Position numbers and translations under genes: made by a program
Shown: in pieces, positions 26,238 through 38,015 of the stretch
Layout: the number at the start of each line of letters is the position of its first letter
Numbering within the stretch: the stretch's first letter is position 1
NCBI GenBank assembly: GCA_022749755.1
Contig: CM040445.1
Span: forward strand, 7,461,182-7,525,181
Reading direction: 5' to 3'
From: Azadirachta indica
Lineage: Eukaryota > Streptophyta > Magnoliopsida > Sapindales > Meliaceae
Length of the DNA stretch: 64,000 bases
The notes under the pieces: generated by a model
Told to the model about the DNA's origin: nothing
What the model saw: only the letters and a program-made list of their open reading frames with translations
The model's database searches: none

Positions 26238-26789
26238 TCAGATCCTGTCCAGCTTATCAGCTCTAACAACAGGATTTGCTTTGGCAATAGCATCACGACC
26301 AGAACCCTTGAAATCAAACATACAATCATGCTTCTCTGGGTACCGATGAATCCCACAAAAAGTACTCCCGCACTTGCACTTAAACCCTGTTAATCCAACC
26401 TTCTTCTTGCAACTCAAGCACCTGCCAGCCGCCTTTGGCTGTGGCTGTGGCTGTGGCTGTGGCTCTGGCTGTGTCTCAGCCTGATCACTAACCGAACCAA
26501 CGCTTAATTGTTGCGATGCGTCTACAGATACAGAGGACGAACCGACAATGGGTTCTGCAACCTGAACAGTCTCCGCCAATTCGCTTTGCTTCGATGATGA
26601 CTTCAAATTGAGAGATTTATCTATAGCCGCTTTCGCTGAGGCGGCTTGTTCCTCCTTAACAAGGAAGTCCCTGTAACACTTAGAGCATAAGTTCATGTTC
26701 CCTGCCGTGCCAAAGAAACCACAACCGTTGGCACAGAGCTTTGGCTCCGATGGCGTGAAGCTTGTTCCTTTGTTTTGTTCTGAACCCAT
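26238..26789 (-). CDS. SAP: A20/AN1 zinc-finger stress-associated protein (SAP)
   Basis: Single coding exon for a 183-aa protein. The N-terminal A20 finger uses C19, C23, C35 and C38. A Ser/Gln-rich linker ends in a Pro-Gln repeat (about 106-118) encoded by a hexanucleotide repeat. The C-terminal AN1 finger has C124, C127, C138, C140, C145, H148, H154 and C156. The frame stays open upstream for 52 more codons, but I chose the ATG at 26789 because it gives the family's standard MGSEQN start and because a good intron acceptor lies just upstream at 26804. Plant SAPs are ubiquitin-binding proteins that modulate abiotic stress and immune signalling. Length and layout match the Arabidopsis SAP2/SAP9/SAP7 group. 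Confidence 0.93.
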   Translation of the reverse strand: MGSEQNKGTSFTPSEPKLCANGCGFFGTAGNMNLCSKCYRDFLVKEEQAASAKAAIDKSLNLKSSSKQSELAETVQVAEPIVGSSSVSVDASQQLSVGSVSDQAETQPEPQPQPQPQPKAAGRCLSCKKKVGLTGFKCKCGSTFCGIHRYPEKHDCMFDFKGSGRDAIAKANPVVRADKLDRI

Positions 26790-26803
26790 CTTTCTCTCTG
26801 TAT

Positions 26804-27588
26804 CTGCAATAAGTAACCAACCGAGTATTAATGTTTGAAATTGCCTTGCCTTCTGGGATTTTTCAACTTTCTCGTTTAAATCTAAGCAGTGAGAAAGAAG
26901 AAGAAGAAAATCACAACACGCGGAAGTTGTTCCTGTTCTACACAAATAATCCCATTATATAGATTTTGGATGCCGACTTTGGTCAAACTTCTAATACCGG
27001 CATCACTGAGAAAAACTCTTGCCAAATGACTATTGTATCCTTATTCCGCAGGCGAAAGAAACTATTGTTATAATAGCAATTCATTGAAACTTAAAATTTT
27101 TTCGGGGTGATTATAGTCAATGGAGTGAGAAATGTCCGTGAAAGATCAGAATTCCTACGCATTAAGGAATTTAATAGCTAAAAAGACGAAATTACCCTCA
27201 AAGACTTAGCTCTGTATCGATAAAATGGAGGACAAACTCGACCTTTAAGACGTAAATAACGTCTCAGCACCCAGTCGGGTGCGCTCTCTCTCGAACAATC
27301 CGGACATACTCTGTTAATTTTTTTTTGGTTAATTAGTCTTTTAAATATTATATAATCAACTTCTTTCCAAAAAAATATATATATATTATATAATCGACTA
27401 TTGAGATTTGATCTGAACCGTCCAAATTACAGAAGTCTACAGAAATAAAAATCAAAAGATCTAAAGGCTACTGTGTATGTTCTTCCTCGAATAAGATCAA
27501 AAATCCATCATTTCTTTCCTCCCAAACAAAAATAATAAACAAGAAGAACCACCGGAAACAAGAATTAAAGATTTAGGTGATTTCTTAC
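26804..27588 (-). other. 5'-UTR intron of the A20/AN1 gene
   Basis: The acceptor ...ttgcag lies 15 nt upstream of the ATG. A matching donor gtaag lies at 27588 next to the leader sequence, giving a 785-bp intron. SAP genes commonly carry a leader intron. A second acceptor-like ctgcaa (rc ttgcag) at 27631 hints at a further, uncertain upstream leader intron. Confidence 0.6.
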
Positions 27589-27799
27589 CTGTTACAACTG
27601 GACCGGACACCCTCTCCCTCTATCTTTTGTCTGCAAATCAGTCGATTGACGGAATAAGAGTCACAGAAAATTTGCGATTACGATTAACAAAAAGGACGAA
27701 GAGAAATTATTTAATTTCGGTAGAGAAGGAGAAGGGGCAAGAACAGAACCGTTGTTTTGGCCGATTGAGGAAAGACAAAACTGAAGCGAAAAACCCCTA

Positions 27800-28600
27800 G
27801 TTTTTATGTTTGTTTCTGCGGGCACCCCACGGTTTTATGTCGGTTTAGATTAGGTACACTATATATACAATGGAAAACCAAGTTGTATGCTTTTTGGCTG
27901 TTAAATCGATCCACGATAGTGTCGTAACGTCATTATATTACAATCAGACGGTTTTGCGTGTGAGACTGTATGTTTAACTTTGTGGACCATAAGGGTATTT
28001 ATGTGGTTAAATTAAATTAAATATAATATAAAAGTTGCTTTCCAAAAAGCGAGAGCGTCTTTGCCATATGGTGGCCTTGGCACTCCCTTCATTAACACGC
28101 CTCTTCCCTAGGCAAGCTAACGGCGAACCCGGTTCGGTCTAGTTTGCAGCGGAAACTAATTGAACGGTCCAGATAGTCGACGATCGCATCACCTAGCTGG
28201 CCACGGCTAGTTGCAGTTGAGAGTTTGGTTTCTGTTTCTTTTAAATCCCACGCGCAGGCAAGTTAAAAATAACGTTTTTAATTCACAAGTATGACGCGTG
28301 GATGGTAGATTCGTCCCGTAAATTGTACAATGCTTAAAAGCATGCGGACTGCAGATCTAAAAGATTTGGGTTAAACACAGTTGTGGGACCCACGATGTCG
28401 TCATCCCATGTAACAACGTCAGGTAACAACGTCAGGTCAAAGCTGCCGCGTTTGCGGCGTTCGCTGTGTTGTTCGACAAATTTTTTTTTTCTTTTTTCAG
28501 TATTATTTTTTTGAGTATTTAAAAAAAAAAAAGCATTTGGCATTTCTTTTTCGGTATTTAAATTAAAAGAGAAAATTTTAGATCCCATTAGCGAACACGG
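27800..28600. other. intergenic DNA upstream of the A20/AN1 gene
   Basis: This stretch has no supported gene. It contains a 13-bp perfect tandem duplication (taacaacgtcagg) at 28411-28436 and A/T homopolymers around 28480-28535. The open frame at 28334-28588 looks fortuitous. Confidence 0.5.
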
Positions 28601-29222
28601 CGCAAAAAATTTAAGGTTTGTGTTAACTAAGTCGACACCATTAATAATTATACCAAATTTGACCTTCTCAACCTGTTAAACTATTTAATGATATTGTTAT
28701 TATTTAAATAAATAGAATGATACGATTATTATTATTTAAATAACCGATCATGTCAACCTGTTAATTTATTTAAATTTTAATGACAAAGTTATTATATTTA
28801 AAAAATTTATAATTATTAAAATTTAAACTTAAGTTTTCAAGGTTACAATGTACTTTTTTTATCTACTAAACTGCTATCACTTTTTAATTTAAATTTATAA
28901 GTATACTATATACTTATATATTACAATATTGTAAATCTTTTTGTATTATAATGCTAAATTAATTTTAATAGTTTTAAATATATTTTTTTAACTTAATATG
29001 AAAAATTAATGTTACTTGTAAATACGACAAAATTAAATATTTTTAACTTAATATTTGATAATTTCATAACAAATAATTTACAAATTTCTTATAATATTTT
29101 ATTTAACAATAATTTAAATAAAGTTTATATATATAACTATCAAACAAAAATATAGTTGTGTAAAGAAAATAAAATCATATAATAATAAACATTTCTTCAA
29201 ATAAAAGATAATCATATAGTTT

Positions 29223-29510
29223 CTCTATTATAAATGGGAGTTAATTTAAAAAAAAAAGTGAAGATAAATATACTGATTAATAATCTCCATTTCGATAAAT
29301 TTTGAATATAATCTTAATTAATTTTATATACATAATTTATATTATTAAAAAATTATTGTAATTTAAGCTATTGTAGCACAATTTGAATACTTGTATATTT
29401 ATCGTAATTTGAGCTTATTATGAAACAATTTATCTTTTGTCATTGATGATTTAATAATGGCATGTAATTTTCTCAAAACTTTTAAATTTAATTATCTAAT
29501 ACTTATTTAA
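29223..29510 (+). repeat. diverged direct repeat, copy A
   Basis: This ~290-bp segment aligns through most of its length with 29601-29894. Shared landmarks include 'catttcgataaattttgaatat', 'gtatatttatcgtaattt' and 'aacttttaaatttaattat'. Confidence 0.6.
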
Positions 29511-29600
29511 TTTTTAAGTTAAAGGGTCATTTAATTTTCAAACTAAAGTGTATCAACATGAATACTTAAAGACATGTTGCTTTGAATAATGTAATTACTC

Positions 29601-29894
29601 TTTATTATAATTGGAGGCTGATTATTTTAAGAAAAAAATGAAGATAAATTAATTAGATTAATACTCTTCATTTCGATAAATTTTTGATATATCCTTAATT
29701 AGTTTATGATAAAAAAAATTATTATAAATTAAGCTTATTGTAACACAATTCGAATATTTGTATATTTATCGTAATTTAAGTTTATTGATAAATAATTTAT
29801 ACTTTGTGAATTGATAAATGATAATAGAAGTTACGTACTAATTAATTAGCATGTTATTTTTCTAAAACTTTCAAATTTAATTGCTAATACTTAT
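29601..29894 (+). repeat. diverged direct repeat, copy B
   Basis: Second copy of the ~290-bp repeat found at 29223-29510, in the same orientation, with many substitutions and small gaps. It indicates an old local duplication or two insertions of one element. Confidence 0.6.
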
Positions 29895-31012
29895 TAATAA
29901 ATAATATTAATAAATGACTATTACATTACTAAGATTATGAAAATTAACAACTATTTAATATGTTAAAAAAATTAATAATTGTGTCAAAGCGGTTATATTA
30001 AATATTTATAAATATGGGAGACTCAAAAAGTAGATTTTCAACTATTAAATTAACTTAATCAATAAATAATTATGCATACACCATGTTATATACTATATAC
30101 ATTAGATGAACAATTAAATGAATAATGATTCCAAAAACTTAAAATAATAATGAGAATAAAATTATCTAATAACAAATAAATCTAAATCAAAAAATGAAAA
30201 GAAAAAATTTATTTAAATTTTTCGTCAAAAAAAATGCAAAAAATATGAAAATAAACAACTACTTTTTATTAAGACTATAATTATTTTTATTTTTTAAGAA
30301 TAATTATTAAATAATATACTTTTAGATAATAAAAGTTTTTTAAAAAAACTTATTCAAAATCGATTTTTATAAAACATCGTGTTCATAAATAGTTTTTACA
30401 AGAAATTTAAATTTTTTCTATTTTCTTCTTCGATTTTATTGTAAACATTTTTTAAAAAAAAGAAAAGAAATACATGCATTACATTATGATTTTAATTTTC
30501 TAATTTTTTATTGTTAGTAATTTTTTAATTTGAAAATACTTTTCATTAAATAATTTTATTTTAATTACTTGTAATGATTTAGCATTCACAATTTAAAATA
30601 ATTTTATCTAAAATAAGTTAACATTATAATATTAAAAAAACTTAAAATGTGATATAAATAATTAATGCATTCACAATTTAAACAAAAATATAATTGTATT
30701 TCAGTGTTTAAAATTGCATCAAATTAAGGTTTTGAATTTGATTCTCTACCATTACAATTTTTTTTCATTTAAATTAAATAAGTTAACGGGTCAAACTAAT
30801 TATTTAAATAAGAAATCGGTCAATTTAACACGAATATATAATTAATAAATGGGTTATGTTGTATCACACGTTTAATAAATAGGTCGTGTTCGGATTGAAA
30901 ACCTTTGACACGATTAATAAATGGATCATGTTCGAGTTGAGAGCTGGTGAAACAATTAATTGTTTGACACGACCTAAACACAACTCGTGAACCTTAACTG
31001 CCACCTCTAATT

Positions 31013-32819
31013 TAAATTAGCACATTCTTGTATAAAAAATTAAAAAAGTTTTGTTGGTTAATTAATCTATTAATTACTAATAATTTTAAAAATATTTATT
31101 AAAGTTTCACTTCATTAAAAAAAATAATTATTTTATTTTATTTTAATAAAAAATAATAATTATATCCTATTCGTCAATAAAAAAATTTAAATGATAAGTT
31201 ATATTTTAAACATATTTATAATAAAATATTGATCAATATATTAAGTTAAAATAAAATAATTAACATTATTATGATTAGACTATAAATAGAATAAAAAATA
31301 AATATTAATTTATAAATAAAAATATATTATAATACTATACATGATTTATTATAATTTAAATAAAACATATTTATATATAGTTCAAATACTAATATAATGA
31401 AAATAAATAAATAAATTTACAATATATTAATAAATATTATATTACTAATATGCTAGAAAATAATATTATTATTTATTTTATTAATATAGTTTATATAAAT
31501 ATAATATATTTTGTTAAATTTTTAAGATTTAATAGTTATTTTTGTTAAAAAATAATTATTGAGAAGATATAACCGTTACTTTAAAATAACCTAAGACGTT
31601 AATGTGTATTTTTAAAATTACTATGACTAATCAATCTAATTCTAATAGTTTAAGGGCATGTTTACTCTTTTTACTTGGTTCTATTTTTTTTTTTTAATTA
31701 AATCTGAATAATTTTATTCAAATTCTTAAAAATTATTTATTTTTTAACTTATGTATGAAAACTTCAATGTTTGAATATAATTAATTAAAAATTTTAACTT
31801 AAATTTAAATAATCAAATGTTTGAATAAATTAAATAGTTTATTTGTTAATAATATCTTAATTTATTACACAATATTTATATATGTCAACAACTTAATATA
31901 TCAATTTTAAATTTTTTATGACATATATATCAACTTACCAGTTTAATATTTTATATTTTTATAAAAATAAATGACTTAATCTTTGTATTATCCTAAATAA
32001 TAAAATACTAAAATGGTAATACTTTCCCATTAAAATATTATATAAAATGATCAAGTGTATGAATTTTATACATCCCACACAATTATTTTATTTTAGCCCT
32101 GTTTTAATAAAATAATGATAAGAATTTTTGGTTACTGAAATATGATAAAATGAGATAAGTTTATAAAAATATTATATAAATAATTTAAAATTTTAAATAT
32201 TTACTTACCGTTATAATGTTATGTTATTTAGTTATCAATATTATAAATATTAAAATTGATAATAATGTAATATAATTAATCAACACAAATTAATTCAATT
32301 TTTTTTGTAATATTAAACTTTTAATTTAATAAATAAATAATTTTACATATTAATAATCAATTTTTATTAGTACCAACGTATTTAATTATTTAATTGTTGC
32401 AAGTTAATTTCAGTTAATCCAATCTTAGAACATTAAATAATTAAATAATCTAATTCAATCCTATTTAATTATCTAATCCAAATTATTTAATTATTTCACT
32501 AAAATTATATTATATTTCTTAGTTTTTGAATCAATTAATATCATCAAGAAAAATGTTGTACAATTAAATGAAAAGGTGATGGAATGACCCAATGTTTCAC
32601 ATCAGCCCGGGAGAAACATAGCCCACCAAATGTCTTATGGGCTGTTAGGGTTACAGCATGTGACAATTTTCATTTTTTTTTTAGATATTAATATAAATTA
32701 TGCAACATATTCGTCCCATTTAATTAAAATTTTTTTCAAGTCTATTTTGTTGTGTTATCATTTTATTAAGTGAATGGAAGGTCCCGTTGGCCCTGACTCT
32801 TAAGTAGAGAGGGTGAATG

Positions 32820-32852
<33 letters not shown>

Positions 32853-33068
32853 GAGGTAGGATCAGTAATGTTTTTTTTCTTTATATAAATTATTACATCA
32901 ATTGTAAACTATTGAAATTATATTTGGTCATATAATTAACGCATGATTAATACATTCATAATTAACGTATATGTCAGATACAATCTTAACTGTTGGATGT
33001 GTTGATATCCAACAATTTACAATTGATGTAAAATTTTGTGTAAAAGAAAAAGGACTGCTGATCTTGCC
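31013..33068. other. very AT-rich intergenic DNA
   Basis: Extremely AT-rich sequence with no open frame worth reporting. A 'taagggcatgtttactc' motif near 31651 resembles the ends of the 'gtgtgtttagttg' repeats at 47893 and 51627. A (TA)n run lies at 32827-32852. Confidence 0.5.
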
Positions 33069-33091
33069 TATATATATATATATATATATAT

Positions 33092-33347
33092 GGGAGAATG
33101 CTCATTATCTCCTGCTTTTTGAGCTAATCCCCGGTTACCCATATATTTTCTGTAATATCTGATCACCCCCCTAAATTTTAATTTTGTCCCTTAATATTTC
33201 AAATATTTTCGATTTTATCATTTTGTACATTAATTTAACTAAAAGGTAAAATCGAAAAAAAATTAGAGGAATAATGGGGTATTAGAAAAAATATAGAAGA
33301 GTAATAAAATATTTGCAGAAAAAATAGGGGGTAATGGACATTCTCCC
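33092..33347. mobile_element. 256-bp MITE-like inverted-repeat element inside a TA microsatellite
   Basis: The left end reads gggagaatgctcattatc and the right end, reverse-complemented, reads gggagaatgtccattacc. Similarity of the two arms continues inward for about 90 bp, so the element is nearly all inverted repeat. It is flanked on both sides by TA repeats, which hide the exact target duplication. The GGGA-type terminus resembles Mutator-like MITEs. Confidence 0.75.
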
Positions 33348-33504
33348 TATATATATATATAATTGATAATGGAGTAGCCATATCCCATGATTACATTTAC
33401 GCGAATTAATTTCTTTCTTCTTCTTTTTCTTGGTTTCATAAATTCTAAGTCACAAGCTTAATTTGCTTTGCTTGACTCACTTTCAAAAAACTAATAATAA
33501 GTCA

Positions 33505-33696
33505 GCCATGAAGTCAGTAGCCTAATGGTTAGAACTCAGTCTTTAAAAGATATGAGTTCAATTCTTACTCTCATTAGAGGTATAGATTCTCCACCAAATG
33601 TGGATATTTTCAAAAAATTTCTAAATAAATTTCTCTCTCTAATAAGAGTAGATTATCTGAGTGTTAGGTGTATTATAATAGTATTTTTTATTGGAC
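33505..33696 (+). mobile_element. tRNA-derived SINE with 10-bp target duplication
   Basis: A pol III A box, tagcctaatgg, lies at 33518-33528 and fits TRGYNNANNGG. A B box, gttcaattc, lies at 33556-33564 and fits GWTCRANNC. They are separated by 27 nt. The 10-bp sequence taataagtca occurs exactly at 33495-33504 and again at 33697-33706, as expected of a target-site duplication. The 3' end is T-rich. Size (192 bp) is normal for plant SINEs. An open frame across it is fortuitous. Confidence 0.75.
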
Positions 33697-34485
33697 TAAT
33701 AAGTCATGAACTACTAAAATTAACTTAATTAATGACTATACATTAATTAATTCCCACGGTTATTTTCTTTCTTTTTCAGGGAATTTTTTATTTTACAAAA
33801 AAGGAGTCATTATATGTGTGTATATATATATATGTATGTATGTATATAATACACTATTATTATAAAATTATAATATATAATTTGTATTTTAATTTGTGTG
33901 TGAATAACATCATAATATAACATATTCAGTGTCATGTATTAGGGGTCAGTTCTAAATTATTATAAATTCTAAAATAATTTACTTTTCCTATGCTTTAAAA
34001 ATAATTAGTTTTAAAGAGAATTAGATTAATATTTGATAAATTTTATATTTAAAAGTGCTCTAATTTTAAAAAATGATTTTGTGAAAATTTGCTGTTAAAA
34101 TATTATAATAATATAAATTATTAAAATAAACAAATAAATATTAAAAATTTATAAAAAATACTTATTTTTATTATCAAATAAGGTAATTTGTCAACATTAT
34201 TAAAGAAGAACTTGATAATGGTTATGTAACAGTACTGATCAAAGTCAAACATCATACTTTTAAAAAAATAGAAGTATACATGTAAGAAAACACATAAAAA
34301 TAATTGTTTAAATACTTAAATTTTGTTAAGACAATTTTGAGTTTATATAATTTATATAGGGATATATATAAAATTATATATGTAGATAAAATAAATTTTA
34401 AAAATTAGATTTCGATAAATAGATAAAGACCTATTTCTCAAAATTTATTACGAAGAATATATTTTGAATAAAAGCGATTTAAAAA

Positions 34486-34625
34486 AAATTACTGAATACT
34501 TAGAATGAATTTTAACAATAAAAATCACTTTTAAGACATTCAACAACAATCTTAAAAATTACTGAATACTTAGAATGAATTTTAACAATAAAAATCACTT
34601 TTAAGACATTCAACAACAATCTTAA
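34486..34625 (+). repeat. perfect 70-bp tandem duplication
   Basis: Two adjacent copies with a 70-bp period appear identical base for base; 'actgaatacttagaatgaat' starts at 34491 and again at 34561. Perfect identity in drifting AT-rich DNA indicates a recent event, or an assembly artefact. Confidence 0.9.
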
Positions 34626-35036
34626 ACGCACTCTAAGTATTTATTTACCTTATCATCTACCATTAATTTTTAGATATACGACACTTTCTAATAGTGTGAA
34701 ATTATTTACCATATAAAAAAAATATATATAAATGAAATTATATATCCTATCCTCTTTAAAATATAGTTATTTATTTGAAAATTAAGTACATATAACATGA
34801 TTATGTTATTAATAAAATAGAATATATAATTTTTAATAACTAATTAATTGCTAGTGTAAATAACTCTTTGTTTTCACTTAATTGAATTTGAAATTAGGCC
34901 ACTGTAGGTTCCATTAATTAAACAATATTCGATCTTGAGTACACCCTTGAAGATATTTATACCATTATCTTTCCCACAATCATCATACTTCCAAGTGCGT
35001 ATATACGCAAAACATTACGTAACATTTACAAATATG

Positions 35037-35072
35037 AATATATCATATCATATCATATCATATCATATCATA
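35037..35072. repeat. (ATATC)n pentanucleotide repeat
   Basis: About seven tandem ATATC units. Confidence 0.9.
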
Positions 35073-35166
35073 ATGTACAAGTTGAATAATTTTGACGACT
35101 AATTTCTTGGTGGCCATGATCATCAATCAAACTAAACCTCCTGCCATCATGCATGCCTATCATGAT

Positions 35167-35167
35167 C

Positions 35168-35210
<43 letters not shown>

Positions 35211-35211
35211 C
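35167..35211. repeat. (GAT)15 microsatellite
   Basis: Perfect GAT repeat, read as a poly-Asp run in a fortuitous 62-codon frame. Confidence 0.95.
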
Positions 35212-35344
35212 AGAAAACTTTGATGGACGGTTGATATGGACCCTGACCCATATGGGAGAGCTAGCTTCAATGCTTTACCGCCCATCATCATTGATGCATG
35301 TGATATACGTCAAAATAGGTCTGCCAATTTTGAAGAATTAAGAG

Positions 35345-36559
35345 AATATACACATTCATTTCATTGTTGACTATTACAGCTAATTCCATGCCTCATTTGC
35401 AGAAGTAGTAGTACTAGTAAATGAAGAAATAAGTGAAGCTTTGAGTGCTTCATATACCTCAACCCTTTCTTATTCAAAATCAAAATCATTAGCCCTTCAC
35501 TTGCACAGTATTCACATATAGTAACACTATTCATTTATATACAATCAATTAAAATTATTATTGTGATCAATTGGTGCACGTTTTAAGTAAAAACTTAAGT
35601 GTTACTCTATCCTAAAATAACATAGCTAGGAGAATTATGTGAAATAGAAAACTCTACTCGATTAATCATCATGGGTTTTTAAATATTTCATCATTGAATC
35701 TTGTTGTTTTCAATTTTTTTGGTTGTGAGATGCAGTAGTAGTAGTGATTATTATTGGGTTAGGTAATCCTTTCAAGAGTTGCAATTAATTGCATATGGGA
35801 GGGATGAATGCTATAATTGATTTCAATGTATGTTAACCAAATGGTTATTATCGAAGTTAAAAAGTCAATGGATTTAATTAATATACGTTTTAAAAAATAA
35901 GCATAAACCTTGAGTTTGTATTAATTAATTAGGTGACAACAAACCTAATACTAGAAATTAAGTGCAATTAACGGAAGTCAACATTTAAAAACTTGAGGTT
36001 ATGAATAAAATTGATGTATGTACACATATGCAAGTATATATGTGATATGGACGGGGGAAAATATCGATTACATCCTTTAGATTTAGACTAATGTTTGCTT
36101 GTTTCCTTGTTATTTAAAAAATAATTACTGATTATCATTCTACCATTATGATTTTTTTATTAATTTTGTAAACTTTTTTGTCGTTTGACATATTTAATGT
36201 TTATCGTTTAAGAGTAGAGTGTACTTCTGTGTATCAGAGTTATGAGGACTTTTAACTATATAAATAGCTCAATATACTCGTCAATATATAGTTTTTAGAT
36301 GTGAATCATCCAAAGTACATCAGCATTGCGTAATTCTCTTGTTCGAATTAAGGATTTGAAAATAAATTTATTTCCAAAAAGAAAAATGGGGTGATTCAAG
36401 TTATGTCCAATTTTCTATTCTCTCATACAATCTAAATAGTTTAAGGGTCTCTCATAAATACTTTTTAGTTAAAATGATAGCAATTCTAATATTATAAATT
36501 AATCACTAAAAGTGAACATTTAAAACTTGAGGTCATGAGTAAAATTCATGTATGTACAT

Positions 36560-36598
<39 letters not shown>

Positions 36599-37440
36599 AT
36601 ATAGTCATGAATTGACATCAAAATGAAGAGAGAATATAAAGAGGAGAGATGGGGCTTGCAAAATGCAGGGCTTCAATACTATATTTGACTCTTAGATATT
36701 TGTGTTCAAACTAAGTATAATGAGAAATAAATAAAAAGGTGGAGTAAAATGAAGATGCTACCCTCTTCTAATGGTCCACATTATTGCCAAAACCTAAAAA
36801 GCCAAAGAAGAAATGAATTGAAATGAATGGACAAACTATTATAGTTTTTGCAATCTCACACTTCCACTAATGGGACCTAGCTAATTGCTGCCACGAAAGC
36901 CACTTGTATGTAGCCTTACCGTATATGCTTGCAATTAATAAGTTTCCATCCTCCCCTTATATTTTCTCCAAACCCTAAGTACTTTCTCACCCACACCCAT
37001 GGAGGGGCCTCATAAAAAGCAAAATCATTTGAGATAAATAAAACTTTTACATGAATAATATATACTTATTGATTATTGGTTATACTGTAATTAGTGAAGT
37101 TCACAATTAGCTAGCTAGCTAGCTCGCTTGGATGAAAAAGTTCTAGCTCGAGAGCAGAAAGAGGTGTGGAACCTTCTAATTCCATAATCCTATCTATCTT
37201 CTAAATCTAAGGCTTTTTGATTAATAAATTTTGTTGCTTGATGATCAAAATGTAATGTATGTAGAGTTTGATTCACCTTTTGCAATTATCAGTCCAACTG
37301 CCATGATTACTATGAAAGAGAATTCCTTCTCTCTTCTCTCCCATTCACATCACATGCTCATCAGGCACCACCCAGACCTGCATGCCCATTATATATATGG
37401 ATGCATATACACTTCACTACTATATACAAATTCACAAACC
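35345..37440. other. intergenic region upstream of ZPR
   Basis: AT-rich DNA without a supported gene. A pair of diverged direct repeats of about 75-85 bp lies at 35943-36027 and 36486-36557. A (TA)n run lies at 36563-36595. The right end (about 36900-37440) is the probable ZPR promoter. Confidence 0.5.
37303..37310 (+). promoter_or_regulatory. HD-ZIP III half-site upstream of ZPR
   Basis: ATGATTAC matches one half of the HD-ZIP III consensus GTAATSATTAC, about 250 bp upstream of the ZPR start. HD-ZIP III proteins are known activators of ZPR genes. An 8-bp half-site alone is weak evidence. Confidence 0.3.
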
Positions 37441-37449
37441 CAACTACAA

Positions 37450-37457
37450 TATTTATA
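37450..37457 (+). promoter_or_regulatory. possible TATA box of ZPR
   Basis: TATTTATA lies 99-106 bp upstream of the start codon, which would give a leader of about 70 nt. Confidence 0.35.
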
Positions 37458-37555
37458 GAAGCTTACCCTAATTCCACTCTTCTCTTAATTCACTCCACTC
37501 ATACACCCACCATCAACTTTATTTCATTCATTCAACTACAGAAGAAAGAAGAAGA

Positions 37556-38015
37556 ATGTGTACAAGCAACACAGACTTGATGTCATCTCCTTCTGCCTTT
37601 TCTTCTTCTCAGAGAAAGCGTAGATCAAAGTCTAAACTTCAAATTTACAGGCTCACAAGGTATCTATATATATGTGTGCAAATATATGCTTCAAGTTTGT
37701 TGAAGTTGTTTATGTGTGTGTGTGTGTGTATATATATATATGTATATGTTATTTGATCCTAAGTAATGCATGGAAGCCTTTTATTAATCGTTAAGCAGGA
37801 GAAGACTTGAAGAAAAAGTGGGTAAGGATATGGAGTTGAAGAACATAAAGCTGTACTTGGAGAACCAAAGCATAATCGAAGAGAATGAGAAGTTAAGGAA
37901 GAAAGCTCATCTTCTTCACCAAGAGAACTTAGCCCTAATGTCTGAGCTTCAAAACAAGTTCTCACATTTGGATCGCTTCTCCACTTCTCTTTTTCTTCTT
38001 CTTCACAAACAATGA
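37556..38015 (+). CDS. ZPR: LITTLE ZIPPER protein, ZPR1/ZPR2 type
   Basis: Two exons, 37556-37659 and 37799-38015, joined across a 139-bp GT-AG intron in phase 2, encode 106 aa. A basic stretch around residues 20-40 leads into a leucine zipper whose key residues L53, I60, L67, L74 and L81 are exactly seven apart, with Asn at 57 and 64. There is no homeodomain. LITTLE ZIPPER proteins pair through this zipper with HD-ZIP III transcription factors and block their DNA binding, setting shoot-meristem and leaf polarity programmes in a feedback loop. The extra ~45 residues before the zipper suit the ZPR1/ZPR2 branch rather than the shorter ZPR3/ZPR4. The leader carries GAA repeats just before the ATG. 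Confidence 0.9.

Larger units (their letters stand above)
28600..31012. mobile_element. decayed hAT-like element (candidate)
   Basis: The right end (about 30785-31012) carries three degenerate copies of an 'aataaatgggtc(g/a)tgttcg' motif followed by ctcgtgaaccttaactgccacctctaa. This style of terminus and subterminal repeat is seen in plant hAT elements. The left end near 28606 (ttaaggtttgtgttaactaagtcgacacc) resembles the reverse complement of the right end. No transposase frame survives and I could not define a target duplication. Confidence 0.35.

Noticed and set aside
26790..26945. Upstream in-frame extension of the A20/AN1 protein by 52 residues
   Set aside because: The extension crosses a probable 5'-UTR intron acceptor at 26804, and the family begins at the ATG at 26789.
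35153..35341. Frame with a poly-Asp run
   Set aside because: It is simply a (GAT)15 microsatellite read in frame.
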